Assembly: GCF_037975245.1 (NCBI RefSeq)
Contig: NC_092572.1
Location: 26,829,989 to 26,893,988, forward strand
From: Apostichopus japonicus
Lineage: Eukaryota; Echinodermata; Holothuroidea; Aspidochirotida; Stichopodidae
Length of the DNA: 64,000 nucleotides
Direction: 5' to 3'
Position numbers and translations under genes: made by a program. The notes beneath the pieces are model-generated. The model was not told the origin of the DNA. It made no database searches and was given only the letters and a program-made list of their open reading frames with translations. Below, one piece after another: positions 11,801 to 26,800 of this stretch (position 1 is the first letter of the stretch; each line of letters opens with the position of its first letter).

Positions 11801-14800
11801 TTTTACCTACCCACTACTCTACCTACCCACTATGCTAGCTATGTACTGCTTTACCTACCCTCTACCCTATTAACCTAACTACTGTCTTACCTACCCACTA
11901 CTCTACCTACCCACTATGCTACACATGTACTACCTTACCTACCCCTCTACCCTATTAACCTAACTACTGTTTTACCTACCCACTACTCTACCTACCCACT
12001 ATGCTACCTATGTACTACCTTACCTACCCTCTACCCTATTAACCTAACTACTGTCTTACCTACCCACTACTCTACCTACCCACTATGCTACACATGTACT
12101 ACCTTACCTACCCCTCAACCCTATTAACCTAACTACTGTCTTACCTACCCACTACTCTACCTACCCACTATGCTACACATGTACTACCTTACCTACCCCT
12201 CAACCCTATTAACCTAACTACTGTCTTACCTACCCACTACTCTACCTACCCACTATGCTACACATGTACTACCTTACCTACCCCTCAAACCTATTAACCT
12301 AACTACTGTCTTACCTACCCACTACTCTACCTACCCACTATGCTACCTATGTACTACCTTACCTACCCTCTACCCTGTTAACCTAACTACTATCTTACCT
12401 ACCCACTACTCTACCTACCCACTATGCTACCTATGTACTACCTTACCTACCCTCTACCCTGTTAACCTAACTACTATCTTACCTACCCACTACTCTACCT
12501 ACCCACTATGCTACCTATGTACTACCTTACCTACCCTCTACCCTGTTAACCTAACTACTATCTTACCTACCCACTACTCTACCTAACCACTATGCTACCT
12601 ATGTACTGCCTTACCTACCCAGTAACCATGTAGATTTTCTGCTGAGACAAGCAGAATAACAACAAAGTTCTGAGTTTTTTTCAAGTGGAAGCGAAACGTT
12701 ACTAATTCTGACAGGTGGTCTTGCTCTCAAGAGGATAACATTTGTGGAATAATAACTTATCACTGCCATAGATAAATGCATTATTAATAGCGCTCCTCTT
12801 TCAAAAACACACAGATAGACACAAAATAAATTTTTAACAGCTGGCATCATTCTATTATGTGATCTTCCAAAACAATGGCAACTATTGGGTTTGGGGGGGG
12901 GGGGTCGGGTGGGGGTTGTATGCATGAGTAGACTACACAAAGCATTTTTAATTTTACAACTGGGTGAGATAAAATCAAAATATGCCCGTCTCCCCGAGAA
13001 ATACTTGAAAGTAGTGAAAAAACTTAAATAATTATATAAAAAAAAAACATTGTCATATATTGAAAATTATTGTTTACAAACTAGTTTCCTCCCCAGGGAA
13101 GACTGTGGAGACTTCATAAACACAAGTAAACAATTGTATCTTATCCTTATAAGAAAATATAAAAAATATAAGAAAAATATCAATAAAGTGAAGGTAGTAA
13201 AGGTTATTTGCACTGATTTTAAAAGAGAAGAAACCAGAAAGGATCATCATGAACTTATGTGATAATGGCAGAGCCCCCTCACCCGCCCCCCCCCCCTTCC
13301 ATTTCGGGAATACTTAAGGCTTCACGCAGTGCCTCTACACATAATCCTGCAAGACTTGGGGAAGAGTGCTTTTTTTTTAATAAAACACTTGTCCTTTTGC
13401 AGATAACGTGCTATGAAATTATCTAATTTTTAACCTCATCTACCTAGTAACTGGCATTGTCTCACTTTTCACATTCATCGAGGAAAAAAACAAACAACAG
13501 AGGAAGAGTTACCCTTTCATCTAGTAGTCGGATCCTCTCTTGCTCAAGAAGGGGCCCAAGAAAAAACACCACCACCCCCCCCAAAAACCCCTCTTCTTTG
13601 TTCCTATGAAATCGATTACAGCCTAGTTAATATGTTAATAAAATCAAGTTCCATTTACAAGCCCTTGCTTGGTTTTAACCCCCCCCCCCCAAATAAACGG
13701 TATTTTTCCGAGTATCGTGTAATCTACGAACCAACTAGGGCTCTCCTCCATATCTCACTCCTCAAGCTCCTTGGTGAATTGTGTTTATTCCTGCTGCAGC
13801 TGCTTCATTTGCCGAGATAAGGAAGGCAGCCTTTGATTCCTTAGTAGATCATGTGACATCCAGAAAAATCACCGTTTTTCTTCTCTCCCCAGACCATGTA
13901 AACCAAGCGAGGGGTAACCGGGTTGACCTCGTAAGTGTAACCATACTTGTATCGCTTTTGCCGGTACTTATTAAATTAATACCATGACCATGTAGTACTA
14001 CTCTCTTCTCATAGATATCTGCCAAGGCCTAAACGATGCCAGAGCGTATTATGTCTTTTTGCAGGGGTAAAAAAAAATCATCACGGAGCTTTGCAAAAAA
14101 AGCGGTATAGGCTCCAGTTTTCCTATCCTACAGTGTGTTAGGATAATAGTTTTTGTCCCCGAGGAAGAAAAGAAATCACGGATATTCCGCGAATTTGCGG
14201 AAAAAGCTCATGCCTGATTTTGACAATATTTGTGACAGTTGGAGTAGTCGTGCTTTTGTTGTTTTTTTGACATGCTCACCCTTTAGGTTGGAGTAGCCCT
14301 TCCCGTCACCGCCATTCATGGGTTCTTTGTTATTGTCGTTGCTATTGTTACAGTTCATCTCCTCCATCGAGATTCTCTTCTCTTCGTCTCCGTCTCCGAC
14401 CGAAAACTTTGGCTTCTCGTCCGACGGTCCGTCTAGAAAAAAAAAGAAGACCGAAAAAATTGTACAGGTGCAACTCCCGTAAAATGAGATTGCCGGGACG
14501 CACCTCCACTGCACGCCGGGGAAGTTAAGTGGGTGGTCCCGGGAGCATGTGAGACAAATATCCGGCTGCCGCTGCAAATTCTCGGAACACCTTATCAAAG
14601 GAGAACAGGCTTCCAAATCATCTGTATTTATCCACCATCATCACACAGAGAGGGATTTCGACGATCGTCCAATGGCAGCTGCCTATAACACTCCATAAAT
14701 ACTTGATTCACTAAACTACCTAACTAGAACTACTACCAAGCCAGATAGGACCAACCCAAGGTCAAAATAGCCTGCCCTCTATACAGCTGCTTGCATTCTG

Positions 14801-17800
14801 TTCCGAAAGTTCACTTATTGTCCTAAAATCAGCCAAACTATCATAGCAACTATCACTTTTTTCAAAACCAATATAAGTAAAGATTCCCTCCGTGGCTGGT
14901 TATAGTTTCCTAAGTTAAAACTCATCCACCAGCTAATCCCAAAAGATTCCCTCCGTGGCTGTTAAGCTTCCTAACTTAAAACTCACCCACCAGCTAATCC
15001 CAAAAGATTCCCTCCATGGCTGGCTAGCTTCCTAACTTTAAACTCACCAGATAGCTAATCCCAAAAGATTCCCTCCGTGGCTGGCTAGCTTCCTAACTTT
15101 AAACTCACCAGATAGCTAATCCCAAAAGATTCCCTCCGTGGCTGGTTAGCTTCCTAACTTAAAACTCACTCACCAGCTAATCCCAAAAGATTCCCTCCGT
15201 GGCTGGTTATAGCTTCCTAACTTAAAACTCACTCACCAGCTAATCCCAAAAGATTCCCTCCGTGGCTGGTTATAGCTTCCTAACTTAAAACTCACTCACC
15301 AGCTAATCCCAAAAGATTCCCTCCGTGGCTGGTTATAGCTTCCTAACTTAAAACTCACTCACTAGCTAATCCCAAAAGATTCCCTCAGTGGCTGGTTATA
15401 GCTTCCTAACTTAAAACTCACTCACCAGCTAATCCCAAAAGATTCCCTCTGTGGCTGGTTATAGCTTCCTAACTTAAAACTCACTCACTAGCTAATCCCA
15501 AAAGATTCTCTCTGTGGCTGGTTAGCTACCTAACTTAAAACTCACCCACCAGCTAATCCCAATAGATTCCCTCAGTGGCTGGTTATAGCTTCCTAACTTA
15601 AAACTCACTCACCAGCTAATCCCAAAAGATTCCCTCCGTGGCTGGTTAGCTTCCTAACTTAAAACTCACTCACTAGCTAATCCCAAAAGATTCCCTCCGG
15701 AGCTGGTTAGCTTCCTAACTTAAAACTCACCCACCAGCTAATCCCAAAAGATTCCCTCCGTGGCTGGTTAGCTTCCTAACTTAAAACTCACTCACCAGCT
15801 AATCCCAAAAGATTCCCTCCGGAGCTGGTTAGCTTCCTAACTTAGAATTCACTCACCAGCTAATCCCAAAAGATTCCCTCCATGGCTGGTTAGCTTCCTA
15901 ACTTAAAACTCACTCACCAGCTAATCCCAAAAGATTCCCTCCGGAGCTGGTTAGCTTCCTAACTTAGAATTCACTCACCAGCTAATCCCAAAAGATTCCC
16001 TCCATGGCTGGTTATAGCTTCCTTACTTAAAACTCACCCACCAGCTAATCCCAAAAGATTCCCTCCGTGGGTGTTTAGCTTCCTAACTTAAACTCACTCA
16101 CTGGCTAATCCCATAAGATTCCCTCCGTGGCTGGTTAGCTTCCTAACTTAAAACTCACTCACCAGCTAATCCCAGAGTCTTCTTCACTCTTGGAATGACA
16201 AGCAACCAGACACCCAGACCGACCACAAAACCGATGACGAGGCTGATGATGATGCCAGCCCAGACTGGGACTTTGTCAAGGCGTAACACTGAAAGGAAAT
16301 TAAAGGTAAAAAAACATTAGAATGGACACTTCGACGAACGATTATGCAAGCGATGCAGCCAAGAGCCCTCCCCATCCCTCCCCCAACCCTGTATATAGAA
16401 GGGATATTCTGGTGGCAGGCAATTTGACACTTATATGGAATAGAAGAATAAGCCACACTGGTTGTTGAACACCCCCATCTCAATTTCTGACTCAAGATAA
16501 GGTTGATTGAACGGAACCTACTTTTGACTAACTAAATCCTCAATTCTTTCATGTGTGGGTGTTCTGTGATGTCATAAGGGCAAATGTTCCTCAAAAACCT
16601 TTGCTTTTTCTCTGCCATTCAACATGCTATGAGGATGTATAGTTTTGACCTAAGGATGACAACATTTTCCAGCTTTGTTATTAATTAACCATGGTAAGCC
16701 ATTTGCATATATATCCATTTAAATTTTTCAATCAAATATTAATGAGCCATTTACTGGTGAGTTTGAGTTTTATTCTCAATATTTTATCATCCAGACTCAT
16801 CAATTTTTTTCTCTCTTGTATGAATTGAATCTACGCGCATACGTATAGCTCGCTGGATACATACTGTACAGTTCAAAATCTCTGAAGTTTCCTTCAGTTC
16901 TTTGAAGTACTTAACACTTGAAGACATATTTAGTCAAGAGCTCTGATGACCTAGAACTGGGAAGTTGAGGGACCTTGATAGAAATCAATAAATCTATCAA
17001 AATCCACTAAAAACAAATTCGCCTCAAAATTAAATACTTTCTGACAACAAGTGCGACAAATTCTGTAACCTATAAGAGTCAGAAAAGAACTTGACAACAG
17101 TACCAGCATCAAGGGGGAGGGGGAGGCTAGGCAAGTCTCCCCATGGGGGAGAGGGGGTCTGGGGAAGAGTACTGACTAAATCACTCCACTTCAGGACCCA
17201 TTCATTTAGTCAGTGCAGCCCTCAAAAGCGTTTGCTCACAGTCATAGGCATAGAAGGCGTTATGGTTGGGTGCAGCCCCCCCAACCAAAACTATTTGTGA
17301 AAATTCGGGCAATATGCTGAGAATTTTTTCGGGCACCTACTGAAGAAAAATAATCTGCTATGAGTTTTTCAATGGACAAACTGATATTATTATGATCATT
17401 ATTATTGTAACGACTCACCCAATAATTATAACGAATATAGAAGGGTGATAACACGGCAAATGATTGTATGTTATTGGCATGCGATGTATTAACCGATGCA
17501 TGTCTACATGATATGCACATTAACATGTTGAAAGCGCGTAAAATTTTGGTAATATTTTATGAGCAAGTCGTTACAGACCCCCAAATCAATTTGAGCTCCT
17601 ACGCCTATGCTCACAGTTATCACTGCTAACATTACCAACGAACACTGTATACAACAAACAAACGTTTTACTTGTCAGTTTTCACTACCGATATCTTTCGG
17701 CTCTGAGCAATTGGTATAATTTCCAACTTTGCCAGTCAGTTTTCAATTGCTTATTAAGTGGCCTCAAAGAAGTGTGTTGCCACAATGATGTCACTCTGGG

Positions 17801-20800
17801 CAACTCCCGTCATTTCCGTAGTTACCTGACAGGTGGCAAGCTACGATGGGTACTCGAGCACTGAGTTCATGAAATGATCGTATTCGTTGAAAGGCAAACT
17901 GCTTTCGAAAACAAGTTGATTCTAGTCGCCGTTTTGTGTCATTGTAAATTGCAGATGGTTTTGAATTTATTTGAAATGCCAACAAGATCCAATTTAATGC
18001 AAATTTTTGTAGTTCATGGGCTGGATTAGGCCAGTCTCCTGTCAAATTCATAGTGACAATTTTAATGGTCTAAACTTTGTGAATATTTTACTTTTTCAAT
18101 GTGCTCTTTGCATACAGTAATTCTGTTACAAATATGAAAGGGACCGACTGTTCTTACAGTGACAAAATTGCTTGAATGAAAAAAAGTAATTCTTCAATTA
18201 CTTGTAAAAATGAGCATGCACTTGATGAGATAATTCTACAAAGTGCATTGACCAATCACAATTTATAGTTTCGACAAAGCCTGGTACATATTTGAATATC
18301 CAAACAAGGAGTAAAAAATACAAGCAACGAAATAACACAACACTTTTAGCAACATAATTTAGACCTTTGTGGTACAGGTTAGCCTGAATAGTGTCCAGCA
18401 AAACACTGTTTTAATACGACCACTGCATAACATCCCATGCTCCAATTTTCATCTCTCAAAATTCAATTAAAAAAAATAGCAGCTCACCATCCAAAGAGAT
18501 ATATACGTTGGAAGACAAACTCATTGGAGGAAAAATGACGAATTTGGACTCATCAGCTCACAAATCTCACTAAATTATATAAGATGGCGTCTTCCCTTGT
18601 ACACTCAGATATATGGGTTATCTAAGAGAGGCAGCTACTGAACTACTGTAACTTACACCGCCCCCTGTTAAATAAATGTATGTAACATTTACGTAATCGT
18701 CATTTCTGTTCCATTCAAGCTCCCCCAATTGAAATGCTCAATTCACTGCTAAACTTTTCTTTCGGCTGGGGAGAGGGGGGGGGGGATGGAGGGAGTGGGA
18801 AAACGACCTGAGATCTATTTTGATCGAGTACTCACTCTGTGGTGCGTGCATGAAGATGGATAAAAAATTGACAAACATCACGGCGGCGTAACAGATGGGC
18901 AGGGACCGAAGACCATTCTTCAAGGGGTTGTCCTGTCCGTCAAAACAAATCAAAAACAAAAGTAAGGATGTGTTCTAAGCTAAAAAAGGAGCCACCAAAA
19001 AACCCTCTCAGGACTTGACACCTCATTCTCTTCAACACCTAATAATGTATGCTGTGCTAGTATCCATGTAAATATGTAATTTGTAATGTAATTTGTAATT
19101 CATGTTAAATATGATTGATCATAAATGAGCAAAGCAGGATAACTGGTTTCTTATGTAAAACGAGCACAGTTCACATGGGGGTGGAGGCCCTCTAGAGTTT
19201 ACTGCGACGTGAAAACACTTGACATTTTTTGTTGTTGCAATTATCAAGATACATGTACACCCCTTTATGCCATCAGCAGACATAAAGTCAGACTTCCATG
19301 GCAACAATTTATGAATAATAAGTGAGTTCATTCTCAAGTTTATAAAAAGAATTCACAATGCCTAGATATCCTATGTTGAAAAGATAATTCTTGCAGTAGC
19401 CTGCATTTTAAAATGACTTTAAAGCGCATCAAATAATACTAATAATGTTATATACTGTTCTGAGTCAAGTACTACTCACAAATATATATACATTTAAAAG
19501 AAATAGTCCAGGTCAAAATTTCTTTTTGATATATATGTTACAGAGGAACATAATCTAAGCATTTTAGTGAAAATTTGCATTCAATTCCTATGTACCGTTC
19601 TTGAGATATTGACAGTTAAAGTTAAATCTGATATTCTACCCAAGTGAACTTGAAGCAAACAGGTGTGATGTCATAATTGCACACTAACAGATAATGTTTT
19701 TATTTATTTTACTTTTCAGTCTATTGATTTTGAAATTTTTTTTTTTTGGAAAGGGTAACTTTGGAAAGGACCTTGGATTGGAAAGGGTTACTAGTTTGTC
19801 TAAATGGGTGGTGAAGTTTATGGAATACCGATACCTATATGGTACATTCATATTATGGATGCATCCAATTTTGGAGTATAAAATTAGACGAAAATATTAA
19901 AGGAAACAGAACATTATTTATCAGTGTGCAACAGTGACGTCACACCTGTTTGCTTCAAGTTCACTTTTAGTTCGAAAGGTGGCAACTTCTACTGTCAATA
20001 TCTCAAAAACGGTACATATAGGAATTGAATGCAAATTTCACCAGAATGCTTAGATTATGTTCCTCTTCAACATATCATTTTGACCTGGAATATTCTTTTA
20101 ATTAAAGTACATGTATGCAGTCATAATAATAATACCTTTTTAAGTACAAAATATCTGTAAATTGCAAACACCACCGCAGATAGGACACCAGACATTAGAG
20201 GCGAAATAAACCATGATGCAACTGCAATAAAATAGAACAACAAAAGAACATTAAAAATTAAGAAAACACATACAGTACATATCAAGTTTTCATGTTCAGA
20301 ACACTTGTGTACATTTGTGATTTTATCATTTGAAAATAGATCTGTTTCCCTAAATTCACAAAACGTTGGAAGAAGTTTTTAAAGTTTAGATTTGGGCTGT
20401 TCATCTCAATTTTAAAGTGGATATTAGGAGAATAATATATGGGAGTTTACTTCAAATTACCAAACAAGAAAAGAATGAGTGAACGCTTTCTGACATTCCA
20501 ACATGTGTGTACGGACAAAAACTACAGTTAATTATGGTAGCTAACACTCTGTCAACCACAATGAATTATCAGTTCATGTTTATATGGATGGTTACTCAAG
20601 TATACAGTACTTGTACAGTTAGTTCTTGGGCTCAATTACACATTGTCACTGTTATGATTACAGCACTGCACTGTATCATACAGTATGTATATTTACCTTC
20701 ATGCTTGTATATACTCTGCACTGTGTAGAGTATGTAGTTATGTGTACAGTATGTTGAGGTTGACCTAGTTGTCAGATTTTGAAATATCCGAAAATGACTG

Positions 20801-23800
20801 GTTAAAATTTGGTTAAAAAAACCCACCTCGCACCAAGCATTCAAAGCCCAAAGTGTCTGGAATGTCTGAGGTAGAGTTTACTAGTCCAAATGCAACAAAG
20901 GGTGGAGTGTCTATCAAAAGCATTTGCGGTCACTCGGCCGCGACTATTCATCAGCGTGATAACAATAGTCTGTAAGGATATAAGTTCACTAAAAAAACTC
21001 TGTGCAGAAATGTTTACTTACTATCGTTTACTATTTTATGTGTACTGTACAGCACTGTACGTGTACCACACGGTATGTGTCTACATGCTTGCATTATATC
21101 TCCTGTACACCACTGTACATGTACCATATATTATGTGTACCTACATGCTTGCAGTATGTTTCCCATACAGCACTGCATGAGGTCTACAGTACATGTTTGC
21201 ACATGTGTCCCGTACAGCACTGTACTGTACACATGCACCATACAATACGTGTACCTACATGCTTGTACAGTCTGTGTACTGTACAGCAATGAAAATGTAC
21301 CCACAGTAAATACTTGTATACAGTACAGTTTACCTATATAGATAGAGCCAGTTCCGTGCAAGTCCAAGCTATAAATTACAAGTATAACATGTGACTTATT
21401 GGACAATGTAGAGGGCGCCGCTTAAATATTTTCTCCTGATGACAAGAAAAACAAGTGTACTGTACAGCTTAAAAAAGAAGATGAGTGTACAGTAGCTTGT
21501 GGGTTTTGTGTCACGCAGTGTTTCCAATGATGTGAAATTGTTGGTCACTGGTAGTAGCTCTATCATCATTGTGGCAGGTACAGTCATGCGATTTATCATA
21601 GACATCATTAGAGCCACTTTGGCAAATGTCTCTGACGTTTACTGCATTACACTAGTTACCTAACCCACAGCTTGTCATCTTTATTGCAAAGAACTGCTCG
21701 CCTACACCGTTCCCTTCGCCTTACCACCATAAGACCGAATGAATGGTTTAACTCAATTCAGAGATATCAATCAATTGCATACAATGTGCACCTGATGTAA
21801 TTTATGCCTTAGTCATAGTACAGTTAAGATTGGTGAGGACAGATTCATACTAGGAAAGATTCAGAAAGATTAATGCACAGGAATATATTGTTTGCTAACT
21901 GACAATACGTCCCATTTACATCACAGTGTCCCATGTACATCACATAGTGTCACATTACAGCACACAATGTCACATTACATCACACGGTGTCACATCACAT
22001 CAGTGTCACATAACAGCACACAATGTCACATTACATCACACTGTGTCCCATGTACATCAGTGTCACATTACATCACACTGTGTTCCACATACATCACACT
22101 GTGTTCCATGTACATCACATCACACTGTGTCCCACATACATCACACTGTGTTCCATGTACATCACAGTGTCACACATTACATCACACTGTGTCCCATATA
22201 CATCAGTGTCACATTACAGCACACAATGTCACATTACACCACACTGTGTCCCACATACATCACACTGTGTCCCATGCATCTTAATTTTTGAGTTAATGTA
22301 ATTAGTATGAATTAATTTCAATAGCAAATCAAGAACTTTTACGTAGCTTTACAGTAATATTAATACCAATTATTCCATATTTCAAGAATCCTGAAATTCT
22401 AGGTTCACATCTTGGGGAAATCAGTTTGGAATTGCCTTGACTATCTAGAGTAAGTGGATACCCTCTTCAAAGAACAGCCAGATGCATATTTTTGACCACA
22501 TACAACAAAATGTGTCCCACATACATCACAATGTGTCCCACATACATCACAATGTGTCCCACATACATCACAAAGTGTCCCACATACATCACACTGTGTC
22601 CCACATATATCAAAATGTGTCCCACATACATCACACTGTGTCCCATATATATCAAAATGTGTCGCACATACATCACATTGTGTCCCACATATATCAAAAT
22701 GTGTCCCACATACATCACAAAGTTCTGTGTCCCATACATCATATTTCTTAAGTTAAAATGTATTTTAGCACATCAGAATTTCAGAGCATATCAAGAAAGT
22801 TCAGACCTCCAGCTTTTCCTATATTTTTCAACATATATCAAGGATTTTGCAATTGAAGGGTTCACTGAGCTCTAAGGGTAATCACCTTGGACTTACCTCC
22901 CACTACAGTAAGTTGATACCCTCTGCAGGGCACAGCCAAATGTTTTTTTCTTTTTTGATCAAGGTTTTTTCTTGAGAATAAAATCAGTTCCACTCAAAGT
23001 GAAGATTTTCTAGGTCACTTTTTATTGATTTGGAAACACTGTTGATGTCTTTTGAACGACTCTCACAGTACTTCCTATTTATAAAATCTATTTGTGTTCA
23101 CATGTGATCAGAGTGCAGTACTGCATGTGCTGTATGATATATATATCAAACAGCTGTGCTCCCTCCCAGTGCATGTGAGATACATGTGATGGCATTAATA
23201 CACTGTAAGCTGCAAAACCAGCTGTGTTGTACATGTATGATGATCTAGTACTGCCAAATCAATATATTGTAAGCACATGGACAGGAATTAATCACCAATC
23301 TGAGCAGTTAAATGACTGGCATACAAGCTCAGGCAAATATATTCAAGGTCTATACAGAACATTGACATTTACAGAGCCAGCAAAAGTTTAAAGCTCTGTT
23401 TTAGTGCTGCTATATAATTCCAGAGTGATACAGTCATTGGTGGCACCAGCTTACACCTAATACACAATCTAGAGTGGGGGTGGGGGGAAACTAGTGAGCA
23501 GGGAATCTTACTTTAGAGGAGGAGGGCAATTATAAAACACTGATATGGGGGAGGTGTCTACGGGAATGATCGGGTGTCCCCTTTCCCCTCTGCAAAATGA
23601 TTGATCTTTTGCCAATTTTTCACATACATATATAGATCCTTCCTAAAATATTTAAATTTTTATGGCAAGCAAGAACAGTTTCCAAAGTTTGACAAACTGT
23701 GCGGCGGCCGATATGAGCCAACAAGAAATGTTTTTAGCGGTGGACTTTGGTAGCCATTGGAAGCTGTTTCTAATACAACGGATTAGCCTACAGTAGTTCC

Positions 23801-26800
23801 ATTTATTTGGATAATTACCTTTGGATAAGTACCTGGTTGTGGGAAATTGGAGGGGGGGGGAGAGGGGGGCAAGGGGATAATCTGGGTGGCAAATGCCTCC
23901 TTATTCCACCTCCACGTAGCACAGCCACTGGATACAGGGACTAATTTAATGTTAAAATTTCATATGGAAAGGTTTGCAATTTTGAAATCTGTCTCAAGAT
24001 TGTTAATTATGTCACAACTATATATACAAAATCTGCTGTTTAATCAGTGATGTAGCATTTTGCGATTTGTGTTTATACTGGATAATTTATTCCCTATATA
24101 ACTGCTTCCGGGTTTAACTGGCACACCTGAAAATCTAGTCGGGTCCTTTCTAACATAAAATGAAGCTTAAAAAGTTAACTTAAAGAAACAAATTCAAGCA
24201 AAAATTTTGCTTGAATTTGTGATGCACAAAACATTTCCCTACAGGAGTCGTCAACCAGATTCATGATTGTAAACACATTGTACACAGTCCTCCTTTAATA
24301 GTACAACAGTACATTGAGGGGTATTATACAGTGTGAAAATAGACCTAACTTTCATGGGAAATACTACGTTTCCCTGTGCACCAAAACCTCTGTCCTATAC
24401 ATATTTTGCATAGTTTGTATACATGTACATGTATCCCAATTCACACATTTTGCACAGCATTGCTGCAATGCGATACTGGATATATATGCTCTGCTAACAG
24501 AATGCATTTTAAATGGGGCTTTGAACACTGTAAACTGTCATTGTAGGCGGCAGACCCCGTCGAAAAAGAATTACGGAAAGTTCAAGTGTATCATCAAAAG
24601 GGCAATTAGGAGTTGCCAAAAATGCTAAACCATTCATGCCCTGTCTGTAGTCTGTACAGTACATGGATCTACCAATCAGAACCAACCGCCATAGAATTAC
24701 TGACATATAGGACATTCCGATAACCTGTACTCCGTCAACCGAGGCCACTCTAGGATGCAGACTGTACTGTATATAAAGCACACTGTACTGTACTGTTTGT
24801 ACTCTACTGTTTGTACTGGAGCTTGTAGCATTGAAGCCCATGCTGTACTAAACCATGTAATGTAGGTACCAGATTCTCTGAGGCATACATGTACTGTACT
24901 GCAGTGTGAGAAATTTGAGGTGAGAAATGTTATCCCAATACTGTTTCCTTTGTTACCACTTTCCATTCTGAAATTATTGCTTTGGTTTTCTCACCTCTAA
25001 AATAAGATTACTCCATAGAATTCACAGAGTTTTACAATAAACTCAAGACGTGTGAAAACCCTTGTCCGTTTGCTGTCCTTCCATTACCGACCTCATTAAT
25101 ATTCATATTTCAAAAATGGGAAGGAGTTGTGTTACAAAAAATATGTGAAAATTGAAGTACGTAGTTATAGCTAGTCAATGATGACAATTATTTGTTGTAA
25201 TTGGGGATATTCATGATATACTTGTTCAAATGTCAGAAAATTAGTCCCAATGTCCTTCCGTTACCATGGAATTGCCCTATACAAGGTTTTCACAATTTGA
25301 CCCCTGGTGACCCCAAATGACCTTTGACCTCCACCAAAAACAATAGGCTTCTTTAACTTAATGTGGTACTTCTACACACTACATATGGAATTTGTCTGTC
25401 CTTCCCTTCTTGAGATATCCTGTTTACAAACTGGGCATCACAAACCCACTCACACGCACATACTGTACGTACACACACATACCCCATCATGAATGCATCT
25501 AGGTTACGATTATCATCAAAACCCCAAAAATATAATTAAATAAATAAATGAACTTACCAATCATAGCTAACTGTTTCCAGTTTATTCCACTAAACTGGAA
25601 CACGACCACATGGAATCCTACCATGGCTCCCACAATGCTGTGCGTCCCGGAAACGGGCAGCTTACAGAGCGTTGCCACAAGCATCCATATCATGGCACCT
25701 GTGCATTGAAAAAACATGCAACGTTTCAAAAACCGACGTTCCCATGTTTCTGAAAATCTAAGATACTGAAAACTTTGTGAAGGCAAACTTGTATATTAGC
25801 GGTTTGAAAGTCTGAAGTAATGTTTAAGTATTCACTAATTTTCAGGGTGGTTTTCAATCACTTCTGATTAAAGTCTTAATGCCACTAAAATGACCACAAT
25901 TCTGTTTAACAATGAAGTTCATTTGCTAGATTTCTGTCTTCAGTGGTGTTTCATACATAAATGGAGACAAGTTTCCGAAATGTGGAACGTATTTGTGCCA
26001 TTCAAGCTTTATTTTAATGAGAGTTACGCTTCGCTGGATGTTTTGAAAAGCATGTTCACATTCATACTTAATCATTCAAAACTTCCATGACAATTCTTTG
26101 AGGATCTCGAATATCTATAAGGGTGTCTTACCTGTAGTTTCATCTATTGCTAGATAGAGTATCTTAATTTTTTTTCTCACTCAGTACACAACTGTATATG
26201 TAGGTGAAACTGCGAAACTCCAAGGACTGCTTGACCAGTGGTCAATCACCTTGGACTGGGTTTCCCAGCAATTAACTGCCAGCTCAGGGCAATTTCACAG
26301 GTGATTATTAAGTGGGTCATGATCTCTTCTGTTTAAATGTATAGATCTCTCAAAGTAGGCCTAGTACATGACAGGCTGACTGCAGATAACTGTATTGTAC
26401 GACAGACTGACCGACTGCAGATTACTGTACAGTTTTGGCAGAGTCCTGACTGACTACTGTACAGTAAGACAGACTGACTGCAGAATACAGTACTTACAGT
26501 AATTGCTCCATATTGAAGCTCAATGAACAGTATATATATGTGAACTGTGTACAATACTCCAGAGTTTACTGAATGCTTACCTCCAAGAGCAGCTACTTGA
26601 CCCAACATCAGCGTTTCCTCCATGCCATCATATAACGTGACATCGAAGATGCCTTTCCGTATCGTGTCCGACACTTTGGACCCGAGCAGCACGGCTCCGG
26701 CCGTTTCAAAGATTGCCGCCAGGACGCACACCTGCCTGAGCGTCAGGACTCCAGCCCCGACGGACGTCGCAAAAGAATTGGCCACATCGTTTGCGCCGAG

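Noticed and set aside
21890-22880. Several 90-130-residue ORFs rich in His, Ile, Cys and Tyr
   Set aside because: Artefacts of repeats with a unit of 21 bp or close to it; they occur on both strands.
26333-26580. Extension of the SLC20A exon 1 frame by about 80 codons
   Set aside because: It runs through a good GTAAGC donor into CTGTAC-rich intron sequence; the next exon joins in phase with conserved residues.
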